DNA of 64,000 bases, from assembly GCF_026241755.1 (NCBI RefSeq), contig NZ_JAPJDA010000016.1:1-64000 (forward strand), written 5' to 3'. Both the position numbers and the translations under genes were made by a program. Below are positions 45,227 through 53,615 of the stretch, piece after piece. Source of the stretch: Salinimicrobium profundisediminis (GTDB taxonomy: Bacteria; Bacteroidota; Bacteroidia; Flavobacteriales; Flavobacteriaceae). The notes under the pieces were generated by a model that was given only the letters and a program-made list of their open reading frames with translations, did no database searches and was not told the DNA's origin. Every line of letters begins with the position of its first letter. Within the stretch, counting starts at the first letter, position 1.

Positions 45227-46360
45227 ATGGCAAAAACTAAATTTAAGAGGATAAAGAGGAATCGGCCGTACTTGAACGTGCTCGATTTTATGGTACAGGA
45301 AAAGACATTTCTTGCCATAGTAATTGTAGGACTTGTTCTGGCGGGTATCCTCACCGGTTACGGTCAGGCCGGGATGTGGCTCGGGTTCTTTTTCGCTGCC
45401 TACGCTACCGTAGCCAATGACAGTATACAGTCGCTGGGTACCTTTATCGAAAGTAACAAGAACAGGAAATGGTGGGTAATGTGGATCTTCATCGGGAGTA
45501 TTTTCCTTGCGGTGGTCACCTTTAGCTGGATCTATTTTGACGGTGATGTGACCTATCAACGCCTCCTCAACCCCGATGGCACTACTAAATATCCGCACCC
45601 AGAGAACTTCAGCTTTTTCCAAATAATTGCACCCCTGGTACTTCTTATCCTTACCCGTTTAAGAATGCCGGTTTCTACCACTTTCCTTATTTTAAGTGTG
45701 TTTAGCGCCGATACGTCGGGGATCACTTCCGTAGTATGGAAATCCTGGACCGGGTACATCATGGCGTTCATCCTGTCATTCCTGGTTTGGTACCTGTCGT
45801 ACAATACCATCAAAAAATATTTTAAGAGCCGTAAATTCAACCAGAGCTGGAATATAGTGCAGTGGGTAGTGAGCGGTACATTGTGGGGGGTTTGGGTGAT
45901 GCAGGATGGTGCCAATATCGCCGTCTTCCTGCCAAGACAACTCGACCTCTTTCAATTCATCATCTTTGCATTGACCATCTTTACAGGTCTTGGACTTCTT
46001 TTCTACCTGCGGGGAGACAAAATTCAGAAAGTAGTAAGTGAAAAAGCGAGGATTTCGGATGTTAGGGCGGCAACCCTCATTGATGCCACTTATGTGATTT
46101 TGCTTATCTATAAATTATTTATTAGTACGGTACCCATGTCTACAACCTGGGTTTTTCTTGGAGTCATTGGCGGTAGAGAAATCGCCGTGAGTTTTGCCCG
46201 TACCAAAAAAGGTAAGAAACACCGCAAGAAGGCCGGTAAGATGATCTTTAGAGATTTCGCTTACGCCATGATAGGTTTATTTGTTTCTATTGCCCTTGCT
46301 GCTGCAGCCAATGCCGATATTCGTAAGGCCATAGGTGAGGCAATTGTGGGCTGGTTCTAA
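45227..46360 (+). CDS. PiT-like multi-spanning membrane protein
   Basis: This 377-residue protein has about nine to ten membrane helices. Two segments recall the inverted-repeat signatures of inorganic-phosphate (PiT) transporters: AYATVANDSIQSLGTFI, like the G-x-N-D-x-x-x-x-x-G-T motif, and RMPVSTTFLILSVFSA plus a second VPMSTTWVFLGVIGGREI, like P-x-S-T-T-x-x-x-x-G-x-I. The charged N-terminal region (KTKFKRIKRNR) is cytosolic. It is a distant PiT relative at best; the substrate might be phosphate, sulfate or another anion, and some relatives may be regulatory. A -7 element TAATTTTG (45144-45151) lies upstream, 75 bases before the start. Confidence 0.7.
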   Translation: MAKTKFKRIKRNRPYLNVLDFMVQEKTFLAIVIVGLVLAGILTGYGQAGMWLGFFFAAYATVANDSIQSLGTFIESNKNRKWWVMWIFIGSIFLAVVTFSWIYFDGDVTYQRLLNPDGTTKYPHPENFSFFQIIAPLVLLILTRLRMPVSTTFLILSVFSADTSGITSVVWKSWTGYIMAFILSFLVWYLSYNTIKKYFKSRKFNQSWNIVQWVVSGTLWGVWVMQDGANIAVFLPRQLDLFQFIIFALTIFTGLGLLFYLRGDKIQKVVSEKARISDVRAATLIDATYVILLIYKLFISTVPMSTTWVFLGVIGGREIAVSFARTKKGKKHRKKAGKMIFRDFAYAMIGLFVSIALAAAANADIRKAIGEAIVGWF

Positions 46361-46436
46361 ACTTCATGTGCCCAAAACTTTATAAATGCGCTTCTGTTTG
46401 GAGCGCATTTTCTATTTTTACCCTAAATCTCTTCAC

Positions 46437-48074
46437 ATGATCAAAAAAGCACTATTTCTAATTCTATTCTTCGGAATGTTCTTCGGATGTAATGACAACG
46501 GGAAACAAGAAGCCGATCTCCTGGTAATCAATGCCAATATTTATACTGTAGACGATCAGTTTTCTACTGCGGAAGCATTCGTAGTCAAAGACGGAAAGTT
46601 CCTTGCTGTTGGTACTTCAGCTGAAATGCAGGAGAAATACGATGCCCCTGAAGTATTGGATGCCCAGGGAAAGACTATCCTTCCCGGATTAATTGATGCG
46701 CACGCACATTTCTACGGACTCGGCAGTTCCATGCAGGCTGTAGATCTTACCGGCACTACCAGCTTTAAAGAAGTAGTTGCACGAATAACAGCATTTCAGG
46801 AAGAAAAAAAATCCGATTTTATAGTAGGCCTTGGGTGGGACCAAAATGACTGGGAGATAAAGGAGTTTCCAGTAAAAGATACGCTTGATGTTCTTTTTCC
46901 AGATACTCCGGTTGCCATCACACGAATTGATGGTCACGCCTTACTCGCCAATCAGGCGGCACTCAATGCAGCTAATATTACAGCAAACACTCCTGCAGAA
47001 GGTGGAGAAATCGAAAAGAAGAACGGCAAACTTACCGGGATCCTTATAGACAATCCCATGGCATTGGTAGAGAATGCAGTTCCCGAAGCCAGTGTTAAAG
47101 ATCAAACCGCAGCTTTACTGGATGCTCAAAAAGAGGTTTTTCAGTATGGTTTAACTACCGTTAATGATGCAGGATTAGATCGTGCTACCATGGAATTGAT
47201 AGACAGCCTGCAGCAGGCTGGGGAGTTGGAAGTGCGCATCTACGCAATGATAAGCAATACAAAAGAGAACCTGGATTACTTTCTTGACAGGGAGCCTCTA
47301 AAAACGCCCAGATTAAATGTACGTTCGGTGAAATTTTATGCCGACGGTGCCCTGGGGTCAAGGGGAGCTGCATTAAAAGAGCCTTATTCCGATAAGCATA
47401 ACCATTACGGCGCTTTACTTTCTTCGGTGGCCGATTTTAAGAAGACAGCCGGTAGAATTGCAAATTCGCCTTATCAAATGAATACCCATGCCATTGGAGA
47501 TTCGGCCAATGTTGTGGTGCTAAAGACTTATGATTCTCTGCTTTCAGACGCTGGAGATCGCCGATGGAAGGTTGAACATTCACAAATAATTGCCCCCGAA
47601 GATTTTAAATATTTCAGTAAAAATATAATTCCGTCAGTGCAACCTACCCACGCTACAAGCGATATGTATTGGGCTGGAGAAAGGCTGGGCGAAGAGCGGG
47701 AAAAAGGTGCTTATGCCTATAAAAAACTGCTCGAAGAAGCCGGAATAATCGCTTTGGGCACAGATTTTCCCGTTGAGCAGGTGAGCCCATTCCTCACCTT
47801 CTATGCGGCGGTGGCACGTAAGGATACAAAAAATTATCCTGAAGGAGGTTATATGCCCGAGCAGGCACTTTCTCGGGAAGAAGCCTTACGCGGAATGACA
47901 ATTTGGGCAGCTTACAGCAATTTTGAAGAAGATGAAAAGGGATCGATAGAACCTGGAAAGTATGCCGATTTTGTCATTTTAGACAGGGATATCTTGAAGG
48001 TTTCTGAAGAACAAATCCCCGATATGAAAGCCAGTGCTACTTATCTTGACGGAAAAAAAGTTTATGGAAATTAG
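46437..48074 (+). CDS. Amidohydrolase lipoprotein, YtcJ-like
   Basis: The start chosen is the ATG at 46437 (MIKKALFLILFFGMFFGCND), since it gives a correct lipoprotein signal with a lipobox ending in Cys; the frame extends upstream to 46386 without a signal. The product has about 545 residues. Metal-site motifs are ILPGLIDAHAHFYGLG (H-x-H), later KFYADGALGSRGAAL, MNTHAIGDSAN, VEHSQII and GTDFPVEQVSP (Asp). These fit the YtcJ group of amidohydrolases, whose natural substrates are mostly unknown N-acyl or aryl amides. The ATPAs: single-gene unit closed by a palindrome-type terminator. The Lipobox suggests outer or inner membrane anchoring in the periplasm. Confidence 0.9.
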   Translation: MIKKALFLILFFGMFFGCNDNGKQEADLLVINANIYTVDDQFSTAEAFVVKDGKFLAVGTSAEMQEKYDAPEVLDAQGKTILPGLIDAHAHFYGLGSSMQAVDLTGTTSFKEVVARITAFQEEKKSDFIVGLGWDQNDWEIKEFPVKDTLDVLFPDTPVAITRIDGHALLANQAALNAANITANTPAEGGEIEKKNGKLTGILIDNPMALVENAVPEASVKDQTAALLDAQKEVFQYGLTTVNDAGLDRATMELIDSLQQAGELEVRIYAMISNTKENLDYFLDREPLKTPRLNVRSVKFYADGALGSRGAALKEPYSDKHNHYGALLSSVADFKKTAGRIANSPYQMNTHAIGDSANVVVLKTYDSLLSDAGDRRWKVEHSQIIAPEDFKYFSKNIIPSVQPTHATSDMYWAGERLGEEREKGAYAYKKLLEEAGIIALGTDFPVEQVSPFLTFYAAVARKDTKNYPEGGYMPEQALSREEALRGMTIWAAYSNFEEDEKGSIEPGKYADFVILDRDILKVSEEQIPDMKASATYLDGKKVYGN

Positions 48075-48137
48075 AAGACTTTAGAGAAATGCGAATTTTA
48101 AAAGTACGACTTTAGAAGTACAAGTAGTAGAAAAAGG

Positions 48138-48170
48138 ACCCCTTAAAAGCACATTTTTGAGGGGTTTTTT
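48138..48170 (+). terminator. Terminator after the amidohydrolase gene
   Basis: ACCCCTTAAAA and TTTTTGAGGGGT form an imperfect hairpin followed by TTTTTT. The inner arms again resemble the AAAA...TTTTTGA half of the dispersed palindrome. Confidence 0.7.
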
Positions 48171-48281
48171 GTGAGTTATAACGAACTAAGTAAATGTTTA
48201 TCTGATGCTACCCGAAGTTTAATAAGCAGTGGAACGAGCCTGGATCTTTCCCTAAAACAACAATGATCTTGAATCCAGCAG

Positions 48282-49049
48282 TTACTTTCCTCCATTGGCC
48301 TTCAGGTCGAGCTTGCACTGCTCGTCAAAGTCTAGGATATTTTGATCATTTTCAAGAAAACTGAGAGGTGAGGAGCTAAATTCAATGGCCGCTGCCATTA
48401 AACATCCCTCAACGCTGCAGTGCGCCCGGGAGCCTTTATCGGGATCTTCATGTTCACTCTGTGCGGGGCTTCCGTTGTTCACCAGGCCAAAGAGGTGCCC
48501 AAATTCGTGATGCAGGGTCACTGTTTGAATCTCGCTTTGGGAGGCGCTGCCTGCCATATCACTCAATTCCTGATTGTCAAAAATAACCAGTGAGGTATTG
48601 AGGTAAGCTTTTCCTAGAATGCGGAAGTTGGCTTTACTATCCTCACTTTTGTTGTCGGCAAAAAAGATAAATACTCCTAATTTATCATCTTCAGAAAAAA
48701 CGCTGCGGTGCTGTTTTTCAACCGTTTTAATTTCTTTGATGGAATAGGATCCCATTTGAGGGCTTACAATCGCGCGGGTTTTGAGGCTTATGCCACCCGG
48801 CTTGTGGGTATAGCGTTCAAGAAAGTTTGTTAGGCTTTGCAATACCTGGTCTTCGGGCTTATGGCCCATCACGTAAACCACGTCTAGTTCAATGCGGGTA
48901 AAAGTTTCATCGCTTAAAAAATCCCGTGCCGAAGCGCCCAAAACCAGATTATTACTGTACACCGAAGGTTTCTTGTCGGCATCATCAATGCTGCAACCCG
49001 TTAAAACGAATAACAACAAGATGCAGGCGGCATGGAAATTTTTCTTCAT
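48282..49049 (-). CDS. Lipoprotein zinc metalloprotease
   Basis: The 255-residue protein has a lipoprotein signal (AACILLLFVLTGCSIDD). It has a zinc-protease motif HHEFGHLFGLVNNG (H-E-x-x-H-x-x-G), about residue 180, and a Cys pair further on (AHCSVEGCLM) that may be a disulfide near the active site, with Met as the likely Met-turn (GCLM). The N-terminal part (about 35-100: IELDVVYVMGHKPEDQVLQSLTNFLERYT) looks like a prodomain or accessory domain. The fold fits archaemetzincin-like or other metzincins, but the exact family was not identified. It is followed 1 base upstream on the same strand by the methyltransferase gene, which suggests an operon. Confidence 0.8.
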   Translation of the reverse strand: MKKNFHAACILLLFVLTGCSIDDADKKPSVYSNNLVLGASARDFLSDETFTRIELDVVYVMGHKPEDQVLQSLTNFLERYTHKPGGISLKTRAIVSPQMGSYSIKEIKTVEKQHRSVFSEDDKLGVFIFFADNKSEDSKANFRILGKAYLNTSLVIFDNQELSDMAGSASQSEIQTVTLHHEFGHLFGLVNNGSPAQSEHEDPDKGSRAHCSVEGCLMAAAIEFSSSPLSFLENDQNILDFDEQCKLDLKANGGK

Positions 49050-49050
49050 T

Positions 49051-49782
49051 CTACTTTTTTACTGTAAGCCTTGCCAGGTAATCATAATGTTCGCCTTCAT
49101 ATATTTTTTCACAGTTAAAGCGGTGCTTGTCAGCTGCTAAAGATAATGATTCAAAATCAAGGTACAACCAGTCAAAACTATTGGAGGTTTCAGCCTTATA
49201 GCTCAATCGGTAGGTGAGTTCGCCGTAGTAACCGTTTGTAGTATCCACCCAAACGCCTCCGTCTTCATCGGTATCAAAAAGGTAAATAAGGTCTGAAGAA
49301 TCAATTAAAACCTGGCCATTTTCAGCAAGAAGATTCTTTAGCTGCTCAAAAAAGGCATCCAGGAACTTCATTTTTCCTACGATACCTGTTCCATTCATCA
49401 GCAGTAAAATTGTATCGAATTTTTCTTCGGAAAGATCTTCAAAAGCAATATTTCTGGCATCCGAAATTCCGCGTTTGCGACACACTTTTATAGCTCCGGC
49501 TGAAGTATCTATAGCTGTAACTACAAGATTGCGCTCCTGCTGAAGGTACAGGGAATGACTACCCGCACCGCAACCTACATCCAGCACCTTTCCCCGACAC
49601 AATTTGAGGGCTTGCTGTTCAAGTGGCGGCATTTCTTTATAACTTCTGAAGAGGTAGGGCACCGGAATCACATCATCATCAAAGTCGGGCGAATGCACAA
49701 CAATATCGGTTTCATCAGCTTTCTCGAAGAAAGCAGTTATTGCTTTTCCGAAGATATCGGGATTATTTTTTGGCTTGTTCAC
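49051..49782 (-). CDS. SAM-dependent methyltransferase
   Basis: The 243-residue protein begins with GTG at 49782. The SAM-binding motif is GKVLDVGCGAGSHSLYL (about 63-79), followed by VTAIDTSAGAIKVCRKRG and by EKFDTILLLMNGTGIVG, giving the standard class I Rossmann order. The C-terminal part (WVDTTNGYYGELTYRLSYKAETSNSFDWLYLDFESLS) is characteristic of a Bacteroidota group and probably forms the substrate lid. Substrate unknown. It ends 1 base before the metalloprotease gene begins, so the two are co-transcribed; it is divergent from the YkgJ-type gene with 26 bases between starts. Confidence 0.87.
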   Translation of the reverse strand: MNKPKNNPDIFGKAITAFFEKADETDIVVHSPDFDDDVIPVPYLFRSYKEMPPLEQQALKLCRGKVLDVGCGAGSHSLYLQQERNLVVTAIDTSAGAIKVCRKRGISDARNIAFEDLSEEKFDTILLLMNGTGIVGKMKFLDAFFEQLKNLLAENGQVLIDSSDLIYLFDTDEDGGVWVDTTNGYYGELTYRLSYKAETSNSFDWLYLDFESLSLAADKHRFNCEKIYEGEHYDYLARLTVKK

Positions 49783-49808
49783 GTGTTGGTTCTGTTTATC
49801 TTTGCGGC

Positions 49809-50300
49809 ATGCAGGATGAATTAAATGGGCTTCCGCAAAAGGCCAAAGATAAACATACAGAGAATAAGAAATTTTTTTCGCGTCTTAAAAAGAAGCCGCC
49901 GCGGCATCTTGACCTGCAAATGCAGGAGTTGCACGAAGAAGAATTTAGCCGAACCGATTGTCTTACCTGCGCTAACTGCTGTAAAACCACCGGACCTCTG
50001 TTTACCAATAAAGACATTGAGCGCATCTCAAAGCACCTGCGCCAAAAGCCACAGCAGTTCATTGACCAGTACCTCCGCATAGATGAAGATAATGATTACG
50101 TGCTTCAGGAAGTGCCCTGTGCTTTTTTGGCTCCCGACAATTATTGCCTCATCTACGATGTACGGCCCAAGGCCTGCAGTGAATTCCCTCACACCAACCG
50201 GAAAGACTTTCACAAAATCTCAAACCTCACCATTAAAAATGTCGCTATTTGCCCGGCAGCTTTCAGGATTGTGGAGGAGATGAAGAAGAGACTGCCTTAG
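49809..50300 (+). CDS. YkgJ-family cysteine-cluster protein
   Basis: The start at 49809 (MQDELNGLPQKAKDKH) is chosen because upstream codons of the frame overlap the divergent methyltransferase. The product has 163 residues. The Cys-rich cluster CLTCANCCKTTGPLFT is followed by CAFLAPDNYCLIYDVRPKACSEFP and a final CPAAFRIVE; together these residues match the CxxCxxCC...C...C...C pattern of YkgJ/UPF0153, which probably binds zinc or an iron-sulfur cluster. Function unknown; some members act with peptide modification or RNA. The gene is divergent from the methyltransferase gene. Confidence 0.85.
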   Translation: MQDELNGLPQKAKDKHTENKKFFSRLKKKPPRHLDLQMQELHEEEFSRTDCLTCANCCKTTGPLFTNKDIERISKHLRQKPQQFIDQYLRIDEDNDYVLQEVPCAFLAPDNYCLIYDVRPKACSEFPHTNRKDFHKISNLTIKNVAICPAAFRIVEEMKKRLP

Positions 50301-50320
50301 TTTTTGTTGCGGGTCTTGTT

Positions 50321-50416
50321 GTTGCGGGTTGCACGTTGTCTTTGTTGCAAGTTGAATTGTTGAGGAGTATTGTTGCACGTTGCGGGTTCCGAATTCCGAG
50401 TTCCGAGTTCCGAGTT
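50321..50416. repeat. Left simple-repeat flank of the S23-type gene
   Basis: The segment has GTTGCGGGTTGCAC (50321-50334), further GTTGCA/GTTGCGGG words, and a 7-base tandem TTCCGAR x4 (50387-50414). The GTTGCGGGTTGCAC word recurs as its reverse complement at 50983-50996 on the other side of the gene. Confidence 0.7.
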
Positions 50417-50474
50417 ACTTCATGTACGTGCCTACAAAATTCTTATCTTTTAATTTTCAATTAAAATAAAGATT

Positions 50475-50846
50475 ATGGCAAATTCATATAAAGAGCTGGA
50501 GATTTTTCGCACCTCATTAGCTTTATTTTACAAGGTTCACACATTAAGTTTGAAATTACCTAGACACGAGCTTTATGAATTAGGAAGTCAAATTAGAAGG
50601 TCAGCAGATTCAGTAAATACAAAAATTGTTGAAGGTTACGGAAGGAGAAGGTACAAAGGAGATTTTCTAAAGTTTCTGGTTTATTCACATGCAAGTAATG
50701 ATGAAACTATAAATTATTTGGAGAAAATCCTTCATCTTTATCCGGAAATAATGGAAGATCAACATTACCTGAAGAATGATTATAACGACCTGGGTCGCAA
50801 AATAAATTCCTTTATAAAATATGTTGAGAAATCCTGGAAAACCTAA
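50475..50846 (+). CDS. Four-helix-bundle S23/IVP-family protein
   Basis: The 123-residue protein begins SYKELEIFRTSLALFYKVHTLSLKLP, the opening helix typical of the 23S-rRNA-intervening-sequence protein (S23) family. RSADSVNTKIVEGYGRRRYKGDFLKFLVYSHASNDETINYLE follows, with the IVEGYGRR motif and YKGDFL region. These proteins form pentamers of four-helix bundles; homologues are the accessory Avd protein of diversity-generating retroelements, and others are encoded in rRNA insertions. In this window no reverse transcriptase or rRNA is near. The gene is flanked by inverted copies of simple repeats, which suggests that it is part of a small repeated element. Confidence 0.85.
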   Translation: MANSYKELEIFRTSLALFYKVHTLSLKLPRHELYELGSQIRRSADSVNTKIVEGYGRRRYKGDFLKFLVYSHASNDETINYLEKILHLYPEIMEDQHYLKNDYNDLGRKINSFIKYVEKSWKT

Positions 50847-50889
50847 GAACAAAGATTAAAAGTTTCTGATTAAATAATTCTGCGGTATA

Positions 50890-51048
50890 AACCTGAACCA
50901 CGAATTCCGCAACCCGAAACTCGTATCCCGCAACATAATTATTTCCGGCAGGAAAACTATCAACCTAAATCAACCTGCAACCGTGCAACCCGCAACCCGC
51001 AACATATCAAACCTGCAACCCGCAACTTTCAAATCCCGCACTTCGCAA
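50890..51048. repeat. Right simple-repeat flank of the S23-type gene
   Basis: CGCAACCCG and CAACCTGCAACC words recur throughout. GTGCAACCCGCAAC at 50983-50996 is the exact reverse complement of the left-flank word at 50321-50334. The flank reaches the stop region of the NamZ-like gene. Confidence 0.7.
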
Positions 51049-52278
51049 CTAATACAATAAATACTTCTCTCTTACTGTTTTAAACTCTTCTAAACCAGGT
51101 TTCCAGGTTTCGCGTATTGCCTCTGCGGTCATTCCGTTTTCAATTTGCTTCTGCAGTTCTTTGGTACCGGCGAGCTTTGTGAAAAACGCGTTGAAAAATT
51201 CCTCTTTTTGAGAGCTGTGATTATAAGCTTCTATAAGCCATTCAAGGTTAAGATAATCCAGGTGTGCTGCATTTGAGAGATCTCTTCCGTAGCAGGTCTT
51301 GTTTAGGTGCTTTGGAGATTTGGCACCTTCATTAGGCTCGGGGACATAAGTGAATGGAAATTCGTCCTGTGAAAGGTAAGGAGAGCCAAATACCTGGAAC
51401 TGCTTACTTGTGCCACGACCTGCATTAACGTTAGTTCCTTCAAAAAAACAAATGCTGGGGTACAGGTTAATTGATTTTGCATTAGGAAGGTTTGGAGAAG
51501 GTTTCACAGGAAGATCGTAGGGCATGCTGTGAACATAATTTTCCATTTCAATCACTTTTAGATCGGTTTGCTCGCCGTTCTTCAACCAGTTCTCGCCATT
51601 AGTCATTTTTGCGTATTCTCCAATGGTCATTCCGTGTACTATCGGGATGGGATGCATCCCCACAAAACTTTTGTACTGCGGGTCAAGCACCGGCCCGTCC
51701 AGGTAATGACCGTTTGGATTTGGTCGGTCAAAAATGATCACTGTAATGTCATTTTCGGCAGCGGCTTCCATGACGTAATGCAGGGTAGAAATATAGGTGT
51801 AGAAGCGCACTCCCACATCCTGAAGGTCAAAAATCAGAACGTCAAGGCCTTCCAGCTGTTGTGCTGAGGGTTTTTTGTTATCTCCATAAAGGGAAATTAC
51901 CGGCAGGCCGGTATTTGGGTCTTTTCCGTCTTCAACCACTTCGCCTGCATCGGCTGTACCCCGGAATCCATGCTCTGGGGCAAAAACTTTAACCAAATTC
52001 ACGTCGAGGGCCAAAAGAGTGTCTACAAGATGTACATTTCCTGCTTCCGTAGGAATAATACTTGTCTGGTTTCCTACCAGCCCAACTTTCTTACCTTCCA
52101 AAAATGGCAAATAATAGGCTGTTCTTTCAGCACCCAGCTTCAGCTCTTTTGAAATTTCGGCAGGGGACTCGTTTTTGGCTTCAGCAGAATTAACTGAAGG
52201 ATTTCCTGAATTGTTTCCGCAGGCGGTGGCGGTAATAACTAGGAATAAAAATGTACTTTTGAAAAATCTAAAACTCAT
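51049..52278 (-). CDS. DUF1343 lipoprotein, NamZ-like exo-beta-N-acetylmuramidase
   Basis: This 409-residue protein has a lipoprotein signal ending in TATACGNNSG. The body matches DUF1343: GKKVGLVGNQTSIIP, FAPEHGFRGTADAGEVVEDG, LPVISLYGDNKKPS, LDVLIFDLQDVGVRFYTYISTLHYVM and VHGMTIGEYAKMTNGENWL. NamZ members of this family remove N-acetylmuramic acid from the non-reducing end of peptidoglycan fragments, so the protein probably works in cell-wall recycling in the periplasm. It is complete in length. Its start codon is 8 bases from the start of the divergent permease gene. The end lies against the repeat flank of the S23 gene. Confidence 0.9.
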   Translation of the reverse strand: MSFRFFKSTFLFLVITATACGNNSGNPSVNSAEAKNESPAEISKELKLGAERTAYYLPFLEGKKVGLVGNQTSIIPTEAGNVHLVDTLLALDVNLVKVFAPEHGFRGTADAGEVVEDGKDPNTGLPVISLYGDNKKPSAQQLEGLDVLIFDLQDVGVRFYTYISTLHYVMEAAAENDITVIIFDRPNPNGHYLDGPVLDPQYKSFVGMHPIPIVHGMTIGEYAKMTNGENWLKNGEQTDLKVIEMENYVHSMPYDLPVKPSPNLPNAKSINLYPSICFFEGTNVNAGRGTSKQFQVFGSPYLSQDEFPFTYVPEPNEGAKSPKHLNKTCYGRDLSNAAHLDYLNLEWLIEAYNHSSQKEEFFNAFFTKLAGTKELQKQIENGMTAEAIRETWKPGLEEFKTVREKYLLY

Positions 52279-52286
52279 AGCTACTC

Positions 52287-53522
52287 TTGAATTTGGAATT
52301 GTTTATCGCCAGGCGCCTTATTAGTGCGAAGCAGCACAAAAATAGCATATCGGCACCTATAATAAAAATAGCAATTGTTGCAATTGCTATTGGTGTGATA
52401 ATGATGCTGGTAGCTTTTGCTACAAGCCTTGGACTGCAGCAGAAGATAAGAGAAAAGATGTCGGCTTTTACCGGTCATATCACCATTTCGAGCTATGACA
52501 ACAACAATTCACAGGTTTCTTTAACGCCTATCTCGACCGACCAGGATTTTTATCCAGAATTCACCAGTGTAGATGGAATTGATCACATCCAGGCCACGGC
52601 CTACCTGGGCGGAGTAATCAGGACTGAAACCGATTTTGAGGGTATCATCGTGAAAGGGGTTGGGCCCGACTTTAACTGGGAATATTTTGAAGATTTCCTG
52701 GTAGCAGGTAAAATGCCCAATGTTAGCGACGGGCTGAATAATGAAGTGCTTATTTCCCGCTACACTGCAAACCGGCTGGGTTTGGAAGTGGGAGACAAGG
52801 CAGTCACTTATTTTTTAAGGGATGAAACCAGCAGAACGCCATTAATAAGGGCTTTTGAGATCACGGGAATTTACAATTCCGGCTTTCAGGAGTTTGATGA
52901 GCTCTATATGCTGGGCGATATTAGGCATGTGCAGCGAATTAACCGCTGGGAAAAAGATGAAGTCGGTAATTTCGAGGTTTTTCTTGAAGATTTTGGTCAG
53001 CTGGAAGAGAAAGGGCAGGAGATCTATGAGAATACCGGATCATTTCTCGATACCCGCACCATTAAGCAGCAGTATTATTCCCTTTTTGAATGGTTATCGC
53101 TTTTCGATTTTAACGTCGCGCTTATCATCGGGATCATGATCCTGGTGGCAGGCATTAATATGATCACCGCTCTTTTGGTGCTTATCCTGGAACGCACACA
53201 AATGATTGGCATTTTAAAAGCCCTGGGCAGCAGCGACTGGAGTGTAAGAAAGATCTTTTTATACAACGCCGGATATTTAATCCTGCTGGGTCTTTTCTGG
53301 GGAAATTTAATAGGTCTGGGGTTGTTATTTGCACAAAAGTACCTCAAGCTTATTCCGCTAAACCCCGAAACTTACTATGTGACCGAAGCACCTGTGTACA
53401 TTGGCTGGGAGTACATTGTAGCAGTTAATTTAGGTACCCTCTTTTTGTGTATGCTAATGCTGCTTATTCCTTCTTTTATCATTACCAGGATCTCCCCGGT
53501 AAAGGCCATGAAGTTCGATTAA
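52287..53522 (+). CDS. LolC/LolE-like ABC permease
   Basis: The 411-residue protein begins with TTG at 52287: MNLELFIARRLISAK is the conserved start of the family, and a stop codon in frame just before (52278-52280) excludes any upstream start. Four transmembrane helices follow the FtsX/LolC pattern: one at about 30-50 (IIKIAIVAIAIGVIMMLVAFA), a large periplasmic domain (about 60-260), and three at the C-terminus (VALIIGIMILVAGINMITALLVLILER, IFLYNAGYLILLGLFWGNLIGLGL and EYIVAVNLGTLFLCMLMLLIPS). It resembles LolC/E of lipoprotein release, but no LolD ATPase is next to it, as is common in Flavobacteriia. Confidence 0.87.
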   Translation: MNLELFIARRLISAKQHKNSISAPIIKIAIVAIAIGVIMMLVAFATSLGLQQKIREKMSAFTGHITISSYDNNNSQVSLTPISTDQDFYPEFTSVDGIDHIQATAYLGGVIRTETDFEGIIVKGVGPDFNWEYFEDFLVAGKMPNVSDGLNNEVLISRYTANRLGLEVGDKAVTYFLRDETSRTPLIRAFEITGIYNSGFQEFDELYMLGDIRHVQRINRWEKDEVGNFEVFLEDFGQLEEKGQEIYENTGSFLDTRTIKQQYYSLFEWLSLFDFNVALIIGIMILVAGINMITALLVLILERTQMIGILKALGSSDWSVRKIFLYNAGYLILLGLFWGNLIGLGLLFAQKYLKLIPLNPETYYVTEAPVYIGWEYIVAVNLGTLFLCMLMLLIPSFIITRISPVKAMKFD

Positions 53523-53589
53523 ATAAGAGGTGTCAAAAATGCCATTTTCGGCATCCCTTTTGCAATCTTTCTAAAGCTGCTTTTTTTCT

Positions 53590-53597
53590 TACCTTTG
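53590..53597 (+). promoter_or_regulatory. Candidate -7 element of the cysteine synthase gene
   Basis: TACCTTTG, followed by CAGCC as at typA, lies 19 bases before the ATG at 53616. A matching -33 TTG is not at the expected distance. Confidence 0.45.
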
Positions 53598-53615
53598 CAG
53601 CCGAAAATTTGAGAT

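Noticed and set aside
50475-50846. Diversity-generating retroelement
   Set aside because: Only the Avd-like protein fold is present; no reverse transcriptase, template repeat or variable protein is in the neighbourhood.
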